DNA of 64,000 nucleotides from Arthrobacter sp. PvP023 (GTDB taxonomy: Bacteria; Actinomycetota; Actinomycetes; Actinomycetales; Micrococcaceae). Of this stretch, positions 25,113-33,206 are shown piece after piece. Under the pieces are notes generated by a model that was given only the letters and a program-made list of their open reading frames with translations, was not told where the DNA came from and did not search any database. Positions within the stretch are counted from its first letter, which is position 1; every line of letters starts with the position of its first letter. The translations under genes were made by a program, and so were the position numbers. Location of the stretch: positions 930,001 to 994,000 of the forward strand of contig NZ_JAFIBI010000001.1 of assembly GCF_017832975.1 (NCBI RefSeq). Direction: 5' to 3'.

Positions 25113-26012
25113 TCAGTCGAGGTAGATGTCCAGGTCTTTCCAGAGCTGCTGGGTTCGGCGGATGGCGGCTCGGCTGCGTTCGGGATGCGCAGCCTCCATG
25201 CCCGCGAGCAGGCCGTAGACCACTGAGTTTGCTGCGGTGACGGACTGGAAGAAGGAGATGCCTTCCGAGGCCACCACCAGGAGGTGGTCCGCAGCAGCAG
25301 CCAGGCGGCCGCGGCGCATGTCGCTGATGGCGATGACCGTGGCGCCCGCCTGCTTGGCGGCTTCGGCGGTGACGATGATCTGCCGGATGGAACGCCACAT
25401 GTTGACGACCACCAGGACGTCCCCCTCACCAAGGGTGTTGGTGCTGGAGGCCAGGTGGACGCCGGCGCGGTTCTCCAACGTGATGGGGTAGCCCATGGTG
25501 GAGCCCAGATGGGCCATCACGCTGGCGGGGCCGGCGAAAGAGCCAAGCCCGACGACGGTGATGGACTTGGCGGCGGCCATGGCCGCAATGGCGGCTTCGG
25601 CGTCGTCTCCTGTATTGGAGTCAAGCGTCAGGCGGAGATTCTCGATGTCGTGGTTGAGCGCGTCGTGGAGGGGGCTGCGGTGTTCGCCATGCTCAGTCAG
25701 GGTGTCCTCGGTGGAGATCATAACGAGGTACCGCGAGCGGAGTTCCCGCTGGAGATCGGGCCAGCCGCGGTAGCCCAGGTGCTGGGCGGCGCGGACCACC
25801 GTGGAGTTGTTGACGTCGGCCCGCTGGGCGATCTCGGCGATGTCCGCATAGGAGGAGAGCTGCGGATTGCGGGCGATGACATCCACCACCCGGGTCTGCG
25901 CCTTGGAGAGCGCAACGTCCGGAAGGGCGTCGCCAAGCCACGCCCGGGAGACGTTCCCGGTGCCGCTCGCGCCTGCTCCGCTGGCTTCAAGATCGACCGC
26001 GTTGGTGTTCAA
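25113..26012 (-). CDS. MurR/RpiR-family transcriptional regulator
   Basis: A 299-residue protein. The N-terminal HTH (SYADIAEIAQRADVNNSTVVRAAQHLGYRGWPDLQREL) is followed by a SIS domain at about 140-270 (SITVVGLGSFAGPASVMAH, DVLVVVNMW). SIS domains usually sense a phosphosugar or small acid. I start at a TTG with AGAAGAGG 7 nt upstream; an ATG at 26060 lies inside an inverted repeat and has no ribosome site. It heads the leftward operon of dehydrogenases, M20 hydrolase and DUF3100, and probably controls it from the dyad at 26054. Confidence 0.83.
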   Translation of the reverse strand: MNTNAVDLEASGAGASGTGNVSRAWLGDALPDVALSKAQTRVVDVIARNPQLSSYADIAEIAQRADVNNSTVVRAAQHLGYRGWPDLQRELRSRYLVMISTEDTLTEHGEHRSPLHDALNHDIENLRLTLDSNTGDDAEAAIAAMAAAKSITVVGLGSFAGPASVMAHLGSTMGYPITLENRAGVHLASSTNTLGEGDVLVVVNMWRSIRQIIVTAEAAKQAGATVIAISDMRRGRLAAAADHLLVVASEGISFFQSVTAANSVVYGLLAGMEAAHPERSRAAIRRTQQLWKDLDIYLD

Positions 26013-26053
26013 GTCCGGACCTCTTCTGTAACGCACATCACTCTGCAAGGCTG

Positions 26054-26077
26054 ATTGCATCAAATGTACTATGCAAT
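26054..26077 (-). promoter_or_regulatory. Dyad ATTGCAT-N10-ATGCAAT upstream of the RpiR operon
   Basis: Exact 7-base arms about 42 bases upstream of the RpiR start codon. Position and symmetry fit an autoregulatory operator; no second copy was noticed in the window. Confidence 0.5.
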
Positions 26078-26158
26078 TTCGTTTGCGAACAGGCTTTTTG
26101 GTTTCCGGCTTGTAAATCCTCGTTGTGGTGGCCTTTTGGCTGCCGCGGCGCAAACAGG

Positions 26159-26194
26159 AACGGACGACGGCGGGAGGTCCCGCCGTCGTCCGTT
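26159..26194. repeat. Palindromic repeat copy
   Basis: Same 36-base sequence as at 19810-19845: AACGGACGACGGCGGGA, GG, exact reverse complement. It lies 54 bases past the CDGSH stop. Confidence 0.95.
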
Positions 26195-26248
26195 AACGTT
26201 TTGGAGCCAGCTTCTGGAGTCAGCGCCGATGCCCGCGCTGAAGCCTTG

Positions 26249-26494
26249 CTAGGGCCCGGTATCTGCCGGCGCTGGGTCTGCCGGCGCGGCAGGGTCGGTC
26301 CGGAACTTGATCAGCTTGTGTGTCCCGTCGCAGTAGGGCTTGATCGCTGACGCCCCGCACCGGCAGAGCGCAACCGTGCGGCGCTGCCTGGGCACAGGCT
26401 CTCCGGAAGGCGTGACAATTTCGAAGTCACCACGGACCAGCAGGGGCCCGTCCGGGCAGACGACGATCGAACTTTCAGCGGGCTCCTGGTTCAT
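26249..26494 (-). CDS. CDGSH iron-sulfur domain protein
   Basis: An 81-residue protein with the CDGSH-type 2Fe-2S site: C-x-C (LCRCGAS) followed by C-D-G-T-H (KPYCDGTH), where three cysteines and one histidine hold the cluster. It is a single-domain bacterial form. GGGAAGGG lies 4 nt before the chosen ATG; an ATG at 26518 overlapping the upstream stop (ATGA) would add eight residues. It is the last gene of the iron-enzyme operon and probably serves as its electron carrier or redox sensor. Confidence 0.88.
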   Translation of the reverse strand: MNQEPAESSIVVCPDGPLLVRGDFEIVTPSGEPVPRQRRTVALCRCGASAIKPYCDGTHKLIKFRTDPAAPADPAPADTGP

Positions 26495-26514
26495 GTGCCC
26501 TTCCCGGTGGGTGG

Positions 26515-27582
26515 TCATGCGGCTGCGGGGAGGCCGGTGCGGAGCGAGGTCCGCCCGTTCTCCCAGGCCTCGAGGATGCGAAGGGTGAGCCTGGCGTCCA
26601 CGGCAATCGCCGCCGTCGCCCCGAACAGCACGTCGGGGAGCAGGTCCGGTTCTTCCTCCACCAGACCTCCCGCGAGATCCCGGCCTGCGATCTGCTCGTG
26701 GACGGCGTCCGCCTCCACGTGCTCATCGAAGTAGGCCGTGGCTGCCGCGTCGAAATCATGGCGGCGGAAACCGTTGCCATAGAGCTGGTTGGGCCGGGAG
26801 GACGTCATCTCGTAGATCGCCAGATGCCCGGAAATGGCACCGCGGAGGCGGCGGTTCAATCCGAAGAGGGACATCATGTTTACCGAAGCGAGGGCGATCG
26901 CAGGCACCGCATCGACGTAGGCGCCGTACCGGTCATCGAGATCGAGGGCGCGCATGGTCCTGGCGAAGAGGGTGCTGTGCATCCGGTCCGCGCGGCCGCC
27001 GCCGTATTCGTCGGCCTGGATCTCCACCAGGGCGGCTTTGGCGCGGCCGGAAAGGCGGGGAATGGCCCACGTGTGCGGGTCGGCTTCCTTGAGCTGATAG
27101 AGGGATTTGTGGATGAGGAATTCCCGGAGCTGGTCGAGGCTGGCCTTCTTCGCGACGTGTTTCGAAAGGCTGGGCCCGGCGTCCGCAGCCGCGAGGGTAA
27201 ACAGGGCGGTGGCCACGGCGTCGCTGACAGGAGCTCCGGCAGCGACCGGGGGAGCCGCGGGGGCCTCGGTCCGGGCTGCCGTCCGCAAGGCCTTCTCGAA
27301 CGGCTGCTCCAGCAGCCGCCGGGCAGCGATCAGGCCCGGAATCCATTCCCAGCCGTCATCCACGCCGTCCAGCCCGCCATAGTGCAGCTCGTAGAGACAG
27401 AACAGCGCCAACTGGAGGTCCTCGTCCTCGATGACGTCCCCGGTCTCGGCCAGCTGTGCGGAGACGAGTACCTGCAGGCCGGCAAGGGCTGCTGCGTCGG
27501 CTGCTGCGTCCGCATCGGGCTGGCCGGCGAGGAGTGCGAGCAGGGCGGCGCTGACCGGCCCCCGTGGTTCGGGGATGTTCAT
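26515..27582 (-). CDS. Iron-containing redox enzyme family protein (heme-oxygenase-like fold)
   Basis: A 355-residue, mostly helical protein. LFCLYELHYGGLDGVDD, then LREFLIHKSLYQLKEADPHTWAIPRL, VEIQADEYGGGRADRMH and YFDEHVEADAVHEQ supply the Glu/His ligands of the iron-containing redox enzyme (heme-oxygenase-like di-iron, HDO) superfamily. These enzymes activate O2 for N-oxidation or C-C cleavage; the substrate cannot be read here. An Ala/Pro-rich linker at about 108-122 splits two helical parts. It sits between a 36-residue peptide gene and the CDGSH gene, all leftward and closely spaced. Confidence 0.82.
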   Translation of the reverse strand: MNIPEPRGPVSAALLALLAGQPDADAAADAAALAGLQVLVSAQLAETGDVIEDEDLQLALFCLYELHYGGLDGVDDGWEWIPGLIAARRLLEQPFEKALRTAARTEAPAAPPVAAGAPVSDAVATALFTLAAADAGPSLSKHVAKKASLDQLREFLIHKSLYQLKEADPHTWAIPRLSGRAKAALVEIQADEYGGGRADRMHSTLFARTMRALDLDDRYGAYVDAVPAIALASVNMMSLFGLNRRLRGAISGHLAIYEMTSSRPNQLYGNGFRRHDFDAAATAYFDEHVEADAVHEQIAGRDLAGGLVEEEPDLLPDVLFGATAAIAVDARLTLRILEAWENGRTSLRTGLPAAA

Positions 27583-27630
27583 GGTTCTCCTAGGGATTCT
27601 CGTGCCAGGCGGGCGCTGGCGAGGACGGGG

Positions 27631-27741
27631 TCAGAGCCGGTTCCGGTTGCGAGGGTTGGCGGCAGGGTTCTGTTTCGCCCGCCGGGCGCGCATGACGCGG
27701 CTGATGATGGTAGGGAGGAAGGCAATGAGCAGTTTCTTCAT
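27631..27741 (-). CDS. 36-residue cationic membrane-anchored peptide
   Basis: A short frame beginning MKKLLIAFLPTIISRVMRAR and ending in an Asn/Arg/Pro-rich basic tail (NPRNRNRL). The first 14 residues could insert in a membrane; the rest carries about ten positive charges. AAGGGA lies about 10 nt before the ATG. It ends 48 bases before the iron-enzyme start, so it is likely the first gene of that operon. It has no recognised family and could be a small regulatory or partner peptide. It could also be spurious, but the hydrophobic start plus ribosome site argue for it. Confidence 0.55.
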   Translation of the reverse strand: MKKLLIAFLPTIISRVMRARRAKQNPAANPRNRNRL

Positions 27742-27870
27742 GGCGGTGGTTCCCTTCGTAACGGTGGATACTAAGCATACTTGCTATTGCCGTCGCGCGG
27801 TCCGGTGGCCGGGCGCGGGGCGTTTACGGGACTCATTGTGATAGCCGCGTAACTGCGCCACCATGATCGT

Positions 27871-28596
27871 ATGGACGCACAAACACCTCAGGCGGAGGAA
27901 CCGAAGGCCACGGAGCTGAGCCTTCCCCAGGCTTTCCTCCTCCTGGCTACGAACGACACTGACGGCGCTCCCGAAGTGCCGGCCTACATACTCCGGACCA
28001 CGGTGGCAGGGGCAATATTGGCCGAGCTGGAACTGCTCGGCGCCATCGGGCTGGAGGGGAAGTACGTGAGGGCTACCGGCACCGTGCCGCCAACGGACTT
28101 CCAGCACCAGTTGGAGCTCATTCGTCACAAATCGCGGCCTCACACTCCCAAGCGGTGGGTCTCCATGCTGGAGGGCCGGGCAGAAGTGCAGCGTGCCTAT
28201 GAGGCTATGGCCTCGAAAGGCATTGTGGACCGGGTCGGCGAAAAGCACCTGGGCCTGTTCAAGTCCGTGCGGTATCCGGAGAAGGACCACGGTCCGGAGG
28301 CCGCGCTCTTGAAGAAGATCCATGACGCACTCGGACTCAAGCCGTCAGCTGCGACGCCAGCCTCGCCGCCGGCAATGGCGACGCCGGCCGATGCAAAACC
28401 GGCAGACGCCAAACCGGCAGACGCCAGGACCACAGCCCTCATCGCCCTGCTTGAGGCGGCCGGACTGCTCGACAAAATGTTCTTGGAGGCTGATCGAGAC
28501 GTGCCACGAAAGCTGGCGAAGGACTACTGGCCTGCCCGTGCAGTGGCGGACGAACTGCGAATGATCAGGATGGCGGAGGCAGAGGCTATGACCTAG
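27871..28596 (+). CDS. GPP34 (GOLPH3/Vps74-like) family protein, copy 2
   Basis: A 241-residue paralogue of the protein at 589. Residues 15-150 align almost without gaps (ELSLPQAFLLLATND, LRTTVAGAILAELELLGAI, RPHTPKRWVSMLEGRAEVQRAYEAM). The linker is shorter and built from ADAKP repeats (about 170-188). The C-terminal RTTALIALLEAAGLLDKMF piece is shared. Stretches of 20 or more identical bases survive between the genes, so the duplication is fairly recent or under strong selection. It is monocistronic, and its end overlaps the tail of a decayed VOC gene on the other strand. Confidence 0.82.
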   Translation: MDAQTPQAEEPKATELSLPQAFLLLATNDTDGAPEVPAYILRTTVAGAILAELELLGAIGLEGKYVRATGTVPPTDFQHQLELIRHKSRPHTPKRWVSMLEGRAEVQRAYEAMASKGIVDRVGEKHLGLFKSVRYPEKDHGPEAALLKKIHDALGLKPSAATPASPPAMATPADAKPADAKPADARTTALIALLEAAGLLDKMFLEADRDVPRKLAKDYWPARAVADELRMIRMAEAEAMT

Positions 28597-28730
28597 GCCG
28601 GGGCTGTTCGGCGGCGGGCTGGAACAACTCGACGACGTTTCCGGCCGGGTCCACGAGCAGGATCTGCTGGCCGACGGAGGATCCGCCCCGATCCAGCCCT
28701 TTCCGCCGGAAGCGCACAGGGTTAGGATGC
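28586..28730 (-). pseudogene. C-terminal remnant of a VOC (glyoxalase) gene
   Basis: Read leftward, this stretch gives PVRFRRKGLDRGGSSVGQ, then QILLVDPAGNVVELFQPAA and a TAG at 28586-28588. The DPAGNVVELFQP ending is the classical last strand of VOC-family proteins. Going upstream, the frame closes at a TAG within the alpha/beta hydrolase gene, so only about 45 residues remain and no start is available. It was probably cut when the hydrolase gene was placed here. Confidence 0.5.
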
Positions 28731-28733
28731 CGT

Positions 28734-29519
28734 GTGACCTTCACCCACGGCTACGCGGACAACAACGGCCTTCGCATGTATTACGAGGTCCACGGGGAGG
28801 CGGTGCCGGGCCGGCCGCCGCTGCTCCTCATCCCGGGCGGCGGCTCCACCATCGGCACGAACTTCAGCGAACTCATCCCGCTGCTGGCCGAACACCGTGA
28901 AGTTATCGCCGTGGAGGAAGAGGGCCACGGCCGCACCCAGCCCACCAGCCGCCCGCTCACTGCCGAGAACTCCGCCGGAGACATCCTCGCCGTCTTGGGC
29001 GACCTCACCGTGGAAACCGCGGACGTGCTGGGATTCAGCGCCGGCGGGCATACCGCGATCGCGCTGGCACTCGCGCGTCCCGCCGCTGTCCGGCGCCTCA
29101 TCGTGGCCTCCACCTTTGCGAGCCGCGACGCGGTGCCGGACGAGTTCTGGGACGGGATGGCGAATGCCACGCTCGACGACATGCCCGACACCTACAAGGA
29201 CGCCGACCGCCTGCTCAACCCCGAGCCCGGCCACCTCGAACGGCTCTTCGAGCTGGACCACCGGCGCATCACGGACTTCCCCGGTTGGTCCGACGACGAA
29301 CTGGGCACCATCACCGCGCCCACGCTGGTGGTGTGCGGCGACCGGGATATCGTCACCGCCGCCTACGCCGACCGGATGGCTGGTGCCATCCCCTGCGCCC
29401 GCCTGCTGGTCGTCCCCGGCGGCCATGGCGACTACCTTGGCGAGCAGGCCGCCAGCGGCGGGGACCTGCGGACATTGCACGCCACCGTCCCGTTCCTGCT
29501 GCGGTTCCTCGACGGGTAG
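28734..29519 (+). CDS. Alpha/beta-fold hydrolase
   Basis: A 261-residue hydrolase. The oxyanion region LLLIPGGGSTIGTNF, the nucleophile elbow GFSAGGH (Ser in a G-x-S-x-G context), the acid in CGDRDIVTA and the histidine in PGGHGDY make a full catalytic triad. Substrate unknown; such enzymes cleave esters, lactones or C-C bonds. The GTG start lies in sequence that on the other strand still reads as VOC remnant, which suggests a relatively recent junction. It runs convergent to the secreted-protein gene with only 11 bases between stops. Confidence 0.82.
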   Translation: MTFTHGYADNNGLRMYYEVHGEAVPGRPPLLLIPGGGSTIGTNFSELIPLLAEHREVIAVEEEGHGRTQPTSRPLTAENSAGDILAVLGDLTVETADVLGFSAGGHTAIALALARPAAVRRLIVASTFASRDAVPDEFWDGMANATLDDMPDTYKDADRLLNPEPGHLERLFELDHRRITDFPGWSDDELGTITAPTLVVCGDRDIVTAAYADRMAGAIPCARLLVVPGGHGDYLGEQAASGGDLRTLHATVPFLLRFLDG

Positions 29520-29530
29520 CGCTTAACGAC

Positions 29531-29971
29531 TCAGTCCTGTTCTGCGCCGTCTGGATTGGCGAGCGTTATTTCGGTGTTGATAATTACCACGGAGCACTGG
29601 AATTGCGCGCTGCAGGTTCGCAGGTAGACCGAAGCCGCGGCGGCACCTTCGTTGAACGCCATCAAATTTGGAATGACCCGTATGGTGACTGTTTGGGCCT
29701 GCTTGGTGCAGCTGAGCTGATCACTTCCGCCGCCGCCGGCGAGCCGTCCGTCGCTGACTCTCTGGGTAACTTGAACCACGGGTATTGCGATGATCAACGC
29801 GGGATCGGTGTCGCACACGAAGGTGACGGGAACATCCACCGCTGCGCCGTCGGCGACGAGGATTGCCGGGCCTGCGCTTACGAGTGTTGCGGGGGCTGCT
29901 TGTGCCGGGGTGGCCATGGTCACGAGGGCGGCTGTAAGAGCGGCGGCAAGGCAGCTTCTAGTGCCTAACAT
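29531..29971 (-). CDS. Secreted protein of unknown function
   Basis: A 146-residue protein with a clear signal peptide (RSCLAAALTAALVTMATPAQA, cut after AQA at about residue 26). The mature part is strand-rich and holds four cysteines (FVCDTD, LSCTKQ, RTCSAQFQC), probably two disulfides, in an Ig-like pattern (VDVPVTFVCD, QTVTIRVIPN). No family recognised. GGGAG lies 7 nt before the ATG; the open frame extends further upstream but without a leader. It may be cell-surface or extracellular. Confidence 0.7.
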   Translation of the reverse strand: MLGTRSCLAAALTAALVTMATPAQAAPATLVSAGPAILVADGAAVDVPVTFVCDTDPALIIAIPVVQVTQRVSDGRLAGGGGSDQLSCTKQAQTVTIRVIPNLMAFNEGAAAASVYLRTCSAQFQCSVVIINTEITLANPDGAEQD

Positions 29972-30188
29972 CAGGTTCTCCCTTGAATGGAAGCGTGGCG
30001 TCCGGCGTTCCGCCTGGTCGGCCAGTGCGGTGACTGGGCGCCTTGTATGTACGGGGCGTGGCCCCTGACGACAACGCCGTTCCGGGGCCGCCTGATGCGG
30101 CGGCTTAGAGTCCGGTTTGCCGTACATTACTCACGACCTGCCTGCGTGACAATAGCCATTGCAAAGCATGCCCGGTGCCGTCGACAAC

Positions 30189-30210
30189 GCAAGCGGACGA
30201 CGGCGGGAGG
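30189..30210. repeat. Half palindrome (left arm only)
   Basis: CAAGCGGACGACGGCGGGA plus a GG centre, then the sequence breaks off into unrelated TTCGTAGTATT. The right arm is missing, so this is a truncated copy. Confidence 0.8.
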
Positions 30211-30341
30211 TTCGTAGTATTAAACCGGTGCGGGCCGGAAACGGCGGAGAACAACCTGAATTAGTGCGCTGGCCGTGTTGGGCGCATGGCTCCCGGGAGT
30301 CATACCAGTGGTTCAGGTGGCCCGCACTCAGTGCAAGAGGA

Positions 30342-30367
30342 ACGACGGCGGGAAGTCCCGCCGTCGT
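30342..30367. repeat. Palindromic repeat copy
   Basis: ACGACGGCGGGA-AG-TCCCGCCGTCGT, a 12-bp stem, 3 bases past the stop of the leftward gene at 30371. Confidence 0.95.
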
Positions 30368-30370
30368 GGT

Positions 30371-30937
30371 CTAAGCAGGAATGAGACCCGGATCGGGCGC
30401 AAGCCCCCAGGTCATCTTCCGGATCGCCTCGCTAGGGAGCCCGCTCAGTGCCGCCAGCTCGTAATCGTCCATGGTTCCCAGCCTGCGCGCCACGGCCAGG
30501 AGCTTCAACCGCCGCCCCTCCAGGGCTGCCTTCGACTCCTCCAGCTCGGCCAGCTCGGACTTCAACCCGCTAATCAGGGCAAGTTGCTGCTCAGCCGTCA
30601 GCCCGGACGGTGCCAGGTCGTCAGAGGACAATCCGATGGTCCGCACTGCCCAGCTAGAAAGGCCGGCGGCCTTGGCAAGGCCTGTCATCTTCAGGCCGTC
30701 ACACAGTGCCTGGGCGACGTGCTGGTTCAGGCGGACCGACAGCGCCCGCATGCTGCTGGCATTGAAGGAAATCCGTTGCCGATCCTCTTTGAGGAGCTGC
30801 CGGAGCTGTTCCGCCTGGACAGCTGCCGCTTCGGGCTTCCGCCGTCCCCGGTAACGGTAGTAACCGCCGTCGGCCGGGTGCGGAACAGACGGGTGCAGGA
30901 CAGGGCTGTGCAAAACAGGGCTGGGCAGAACGGCCAA
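30371..30937 (-). CDS. Hypothetical protein with a possible HTH segment
   Basis: About 188 residues. The N-terminus is His/Pro-rich with a short repeat (SPVLHSPVLHPSVPHP). The middle is helical, and GLAKAAGLSSWAVRTIGLSSDDL (about 105-127) could be a helix-turn-helix. A coiled-coil-like Leu/Glu/Lys stretch (ALISGLKSELAELEESKAALEGRRLKLL) follows, then a second HTH-like YELAALSGLPSEAIRKMTW. I start at a TTG with GAGGAG about 5 nt upstream; the start is not secure. It may be a DNA-binding protein. No family recognised. Confidence 0.5.
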   Translation of the reverse strand: MAVLPSPVLHSPVLHPSVPHPADGGYYRYRGRRKPEAAAVQAEQLRQLLKEDRQRISFNASSMRALSVRLNQHVAQALCDGLKMTGLAKAAGLSSWAVRTIGLSSDDLAPSGLTAEQQLALISGLKSELAELEESKAALEGRRLKLLAVARRLGTMDDYELAALSGLPSEAIRKMTWGLAPDPGLIPA

Positions 30938-31083
30938 ATGCACTCCTCGGTTCGGAAACACGTCAGTTGGCGCCGGCGGAAAGAACCCCAATCGGGCCAG
31001 CGCACATAAAACGCTAGACACAACGGTCCGCCCGCGGAAATACCAATACTGCGTGGAGCCATAACCGAAAAATGTGGGCACAG

Positions 31084-31132
31084 GCCATAAGAGACGCTTA
31101 TCCGTCCACGCACTTTAGGTCTTATCCAGACG
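31084..31132 (+). promoter_or_regulatory. LysR-type double site upstream of the aminotransferase operon
   Basis: GCCATAAGAGACGCTTATCC (31084-31103; dyad ATAAG-N5-CTTAT) lies exactly 17 bases before GTCTTATCCAGAC (31119-31131; dyad GTCT-N5-AGAC), counting from the end of TAT. The same ATAA...TAT-N17-GTCTT layout occurs at 34586 and 38864. This is the expected recognition site plus activation site of a LysR regulator. Confidence 0.65.
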
Positions 31133-31197
31133 CGCCAGGATTCCCTAGGGTCGAAGGAAGCGAGTACCGCTCCCTCCTGAATCCGTAGGAAGAGACC

Positions 31198-32406
31198 ATG
31201 CCTAAATTTGAACCTGCAACACGGGTGTCCCGCATCAAGTCTTCCGCCAGCGTGGCCGCCGCGGCCCGTGTGCGTGAGCTGAAGGCAGAAGGGCGCCGGA
31301 TCCTGGACCTGACGGTCGGCGAGCCTGACTTCGACACTCCGGAGCACATCAAGGCGGCCGCCATTGAGGCGATCACCCGCGGGGAGACCAAATACACCTC
31401 CGTCACCGGAACCCCCGCCCTGCAGAAGGCGATCCTCCAGACCCTGGAGTTGCGCACCGGAATCCACTACACCCCGGCCGAGATCACCATTGGCGGCGGC
31501 GCCAAGCAGGTGATCTTCACAGCCTTCATGGCCAGCCTGGACGCCGGCGACGAAGTAGTGGTGCCCGCGCCGTACTGGGTCTCGTACCCGGACATGGTGC
31601 TCGCGAACGAGGGCACGCCCGTGGTGGTTGCCTGCGGCGAGGAGACGGGATTCAAGCTCACCCCCGAGGCGCTGGCCGGAGCCCTCACCGAGCGGACCAA
31701 ATGGGTCATCCTGAACACACCGTCGAACCCCACCGGCGCCGTCTATTCCGCGGCGGAACTGCGCGCGCTCGCGGACGTCCTGGCTGGCTTCCCGCACGTG
31801 AACATCCTGACGGACGAGATCTATGACCAGATCTACTTCGGCACCGGCAAGCTCTCCAGCCTCGTGGAGGTGGCCCCGGAACTGAAGGACCGAATCCTGG
31901 CGGTCAACGGTGTGTCCAAGGCCTACGCCATGACCGGCTGGCGCCTGGGATACGCGGCCGGACCCGCCCCGCTGATCGCCGCGATCAACAAGCTCCAGTC
32001 GCAGATCTCGTCCTGCCCGTCCTCCGTCAGCCAGGCCGCCGGCGCCGCGGCGCTCACGGGCGACCAGGGTTTCGTGCAGGAAAGCCGTGAAATCTACCGC
32101 GCCCGGCGCGATGCGGCAGTCGCCGCGCTGAACGCCATCGACGGACTGTCATGCACGACGCCGGAAGGCGCCTTCTACGCGTACGTCAACTGCGCGGGCG
32201 TCATCGGGAAGACGACCACCGACGGGCAGGTCATCGCAACCGACGAGGACTTCACCCTCTACCTCCTTGAAGCGGCCTCCGTCGCCGTCATCCAGGGATC
32301 GGCCTATGGACTGGGCCCCTACTTCCGCATCTCCTACGCCACCAGCCTCGACGTCATCGAAGAGTCCATCGCGGCTATCGACAAGGCCGTCCAGGCCCTC
32401 AACTGA
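31198..32406 (+). CDS. Class I PLP-dependent aminotransferase (aspartate aminotransferase type)
   Basis: A 402-residue enzyme. GEPDFDTPEHIK near the N-terminus, NTPSNPTGAVY, the PLP lysine K241 in NGVSKAYAMTGWRLGYAAGP, and PYFRISYATS with its carboxylate-binding arginine mark the subgroup I-gamma aspartate/aromatic aminotransferases. AGGAAG lies 6 nt before the ATG. Only 25 bases separate it from the LigK-type aldolase gene, so the pair is an operon. The product of transamination would be a 2-oxo acid that the aldolase can split. Confidence 0.9.
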   Translation: MPKFEPATRVSRIKSSASVAAAARVRELKAEGRRILDLTVGEPDFDTPEHIKAAAIEAITRGETKYTSVTGTPALQKAILQTLELRTGIHYTPAEITIGGGAKQVIFTAFMASLDAGDEVVVPAPYWVSYPDMVLANEGTPVVVACGEETGFKLTPEALAGALTERTKWVILNTPSNPTGAVYSAAELRALADVLAGFPHVNILTDEIYDQIYFGTGKLSSLVEVAPELKDRILAVNGVSKAYAMTGWRLGYAAGPAPLIAAINKLQSQISSCPSSVSQAAGAAALTGDQGFVQESREIYRARRDAAVAALNAIDGLSCTTPEGAFYAYVNCAGVIGKTTTDGQVIATDEDFTLYLLEAASVAVIQGSAYGLGPYFRISYATSLDVIEESIAAIDKAVQALN

Positions 32407-32431
32407 TCCACACCCACCGAAGGAAAACGCC

Positions 32432-33109
32432 GTGATCCACGTCAAGACCACCATCGAACGACCCGAAGCCGACGCAGTCAGCCGCCTCGCCAAGTTCTCG
32501 TCCGCCACCATCCACGAGGCACAGGGACGTAAGGGCGCCCTCAGCTCCAGGATCAAGCCGATCGACCGGAGCATGTCCTTCTGCGGCCCCGCCGTCACCG
32601 TGCGCTGCGCCCCCAGGGACAACCTCATGTTGCAGGTGGCCATCCACTACGCCGAGGCCGGGGACGTCATCCTGGCCGCGGCGGGGGAGTACGAGGAAGC
32701 CGGAACGTTCGGCGACGTCCTCGGCAATGCCATGAAGGCCAAGGGCCTCGCCGGCCTGGTGACCGACTCGGGCGTCCGCGACACCCAGGACCTCATCGAA
32801 CTGGGACTGCCCGTCTTCTCCGGCAGCGTCTCCATCAAGGGCACCGTCAAGGAAACGATCGGCCCCATCAACCACCCCGTGGTCTTCGGCGACGAGATCA
32901 TCTACCCCGGCGACGTGCTCCGCGGCGACGCGGACGGCGTGGTGGTGGTCCGGAAGGACGAGATCGAGGACGTCATCCGCCTCTCGCAGGAACGCGACGA
33001 CGCCGAGCGCGAACTCATCAGCCTCTACCAGGCCGGCGGAACCACCATCGAGCTGTGCAACCTCACTGAGGTCCTCAAAGCCAAGGGCCTGCTCGTCGAA
33101 GAGGCCTAG
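32432..33109 (+). CDS. LigK/RraA-type 4-hydroxy-2-oxo-acid aldolase (CHA/HMG aldolase)
   Basis: A 225-residue protein. ATIHEAQGRKGALSSRIKPI near residue 25, CGPAVTV, the GDVILAAAGEYEEAGTFGDVL loop, TDSGVRDT with the key arginine and aspartate, and the C-terminal PGDVLRGDADGVVVV match class II pyruvate aldolases of the LigK/GalC family. These split 4-carboxy-4-hydroxy-2-oxoadipate or 4-hydroxy-4-methyl-2-oxoglutarate to pyruvate plus a second keto acid, and also decarboxylate oxaloacetate. RraA look-alikes lack the D-x20-R-D catalytic pattern that is present here. GTG start with AAGGA upstream. Confidence 0.85.
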   Translation: MIHVKTTIERPEADAVSRLAKFSSATIHEAQGRKGALSSRIKPIDRSMSFCGPAVTVRCAPRDNLMLQVAIHYAEAGDVILAAAGEYEEAGTFGDVLGNAMKAKGLAGLVTDSGVRDTQDLIELGLPVFSGSVSIKGTVKETIGPINHPVVFGDEIIYPGDVLRGDADGVVVVRKDEIEDVIRLSQERDDAERELISLYQAGGTTIELCNLTEVLKAKGLLVEEA

Positions 33110-33206
33110 CCGCTCGCACAAGCCGCGGCAGCACCGCCGTCGTACGGGCTATTCCCGTGCGGCGGCGTCCGCATATGCAGAGGCGCCCGGCCGCGGCAAG
33201 CGGAAT

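Larger units (their letters stand above)
29972..30370. other. 399-base gap without a gene
   Basis: Between two leftward genes. It holds one half copy (30189-30210) and one full copy (30342-30367) of the palindromic repeat, and presumably the promoter of the secreted-protein gene near 29972-30110. I see no convincing coding or RNA gene. Confidence 0.6.

Noticed and set aside
27590..27778. 62-codon frame overlapping the 36-residue peptide gene in another phase
   Set aside because: His/Pro-rich shadow without a ribosome site; the 36-residue frame has both a ribosome site and a membrane-like start.
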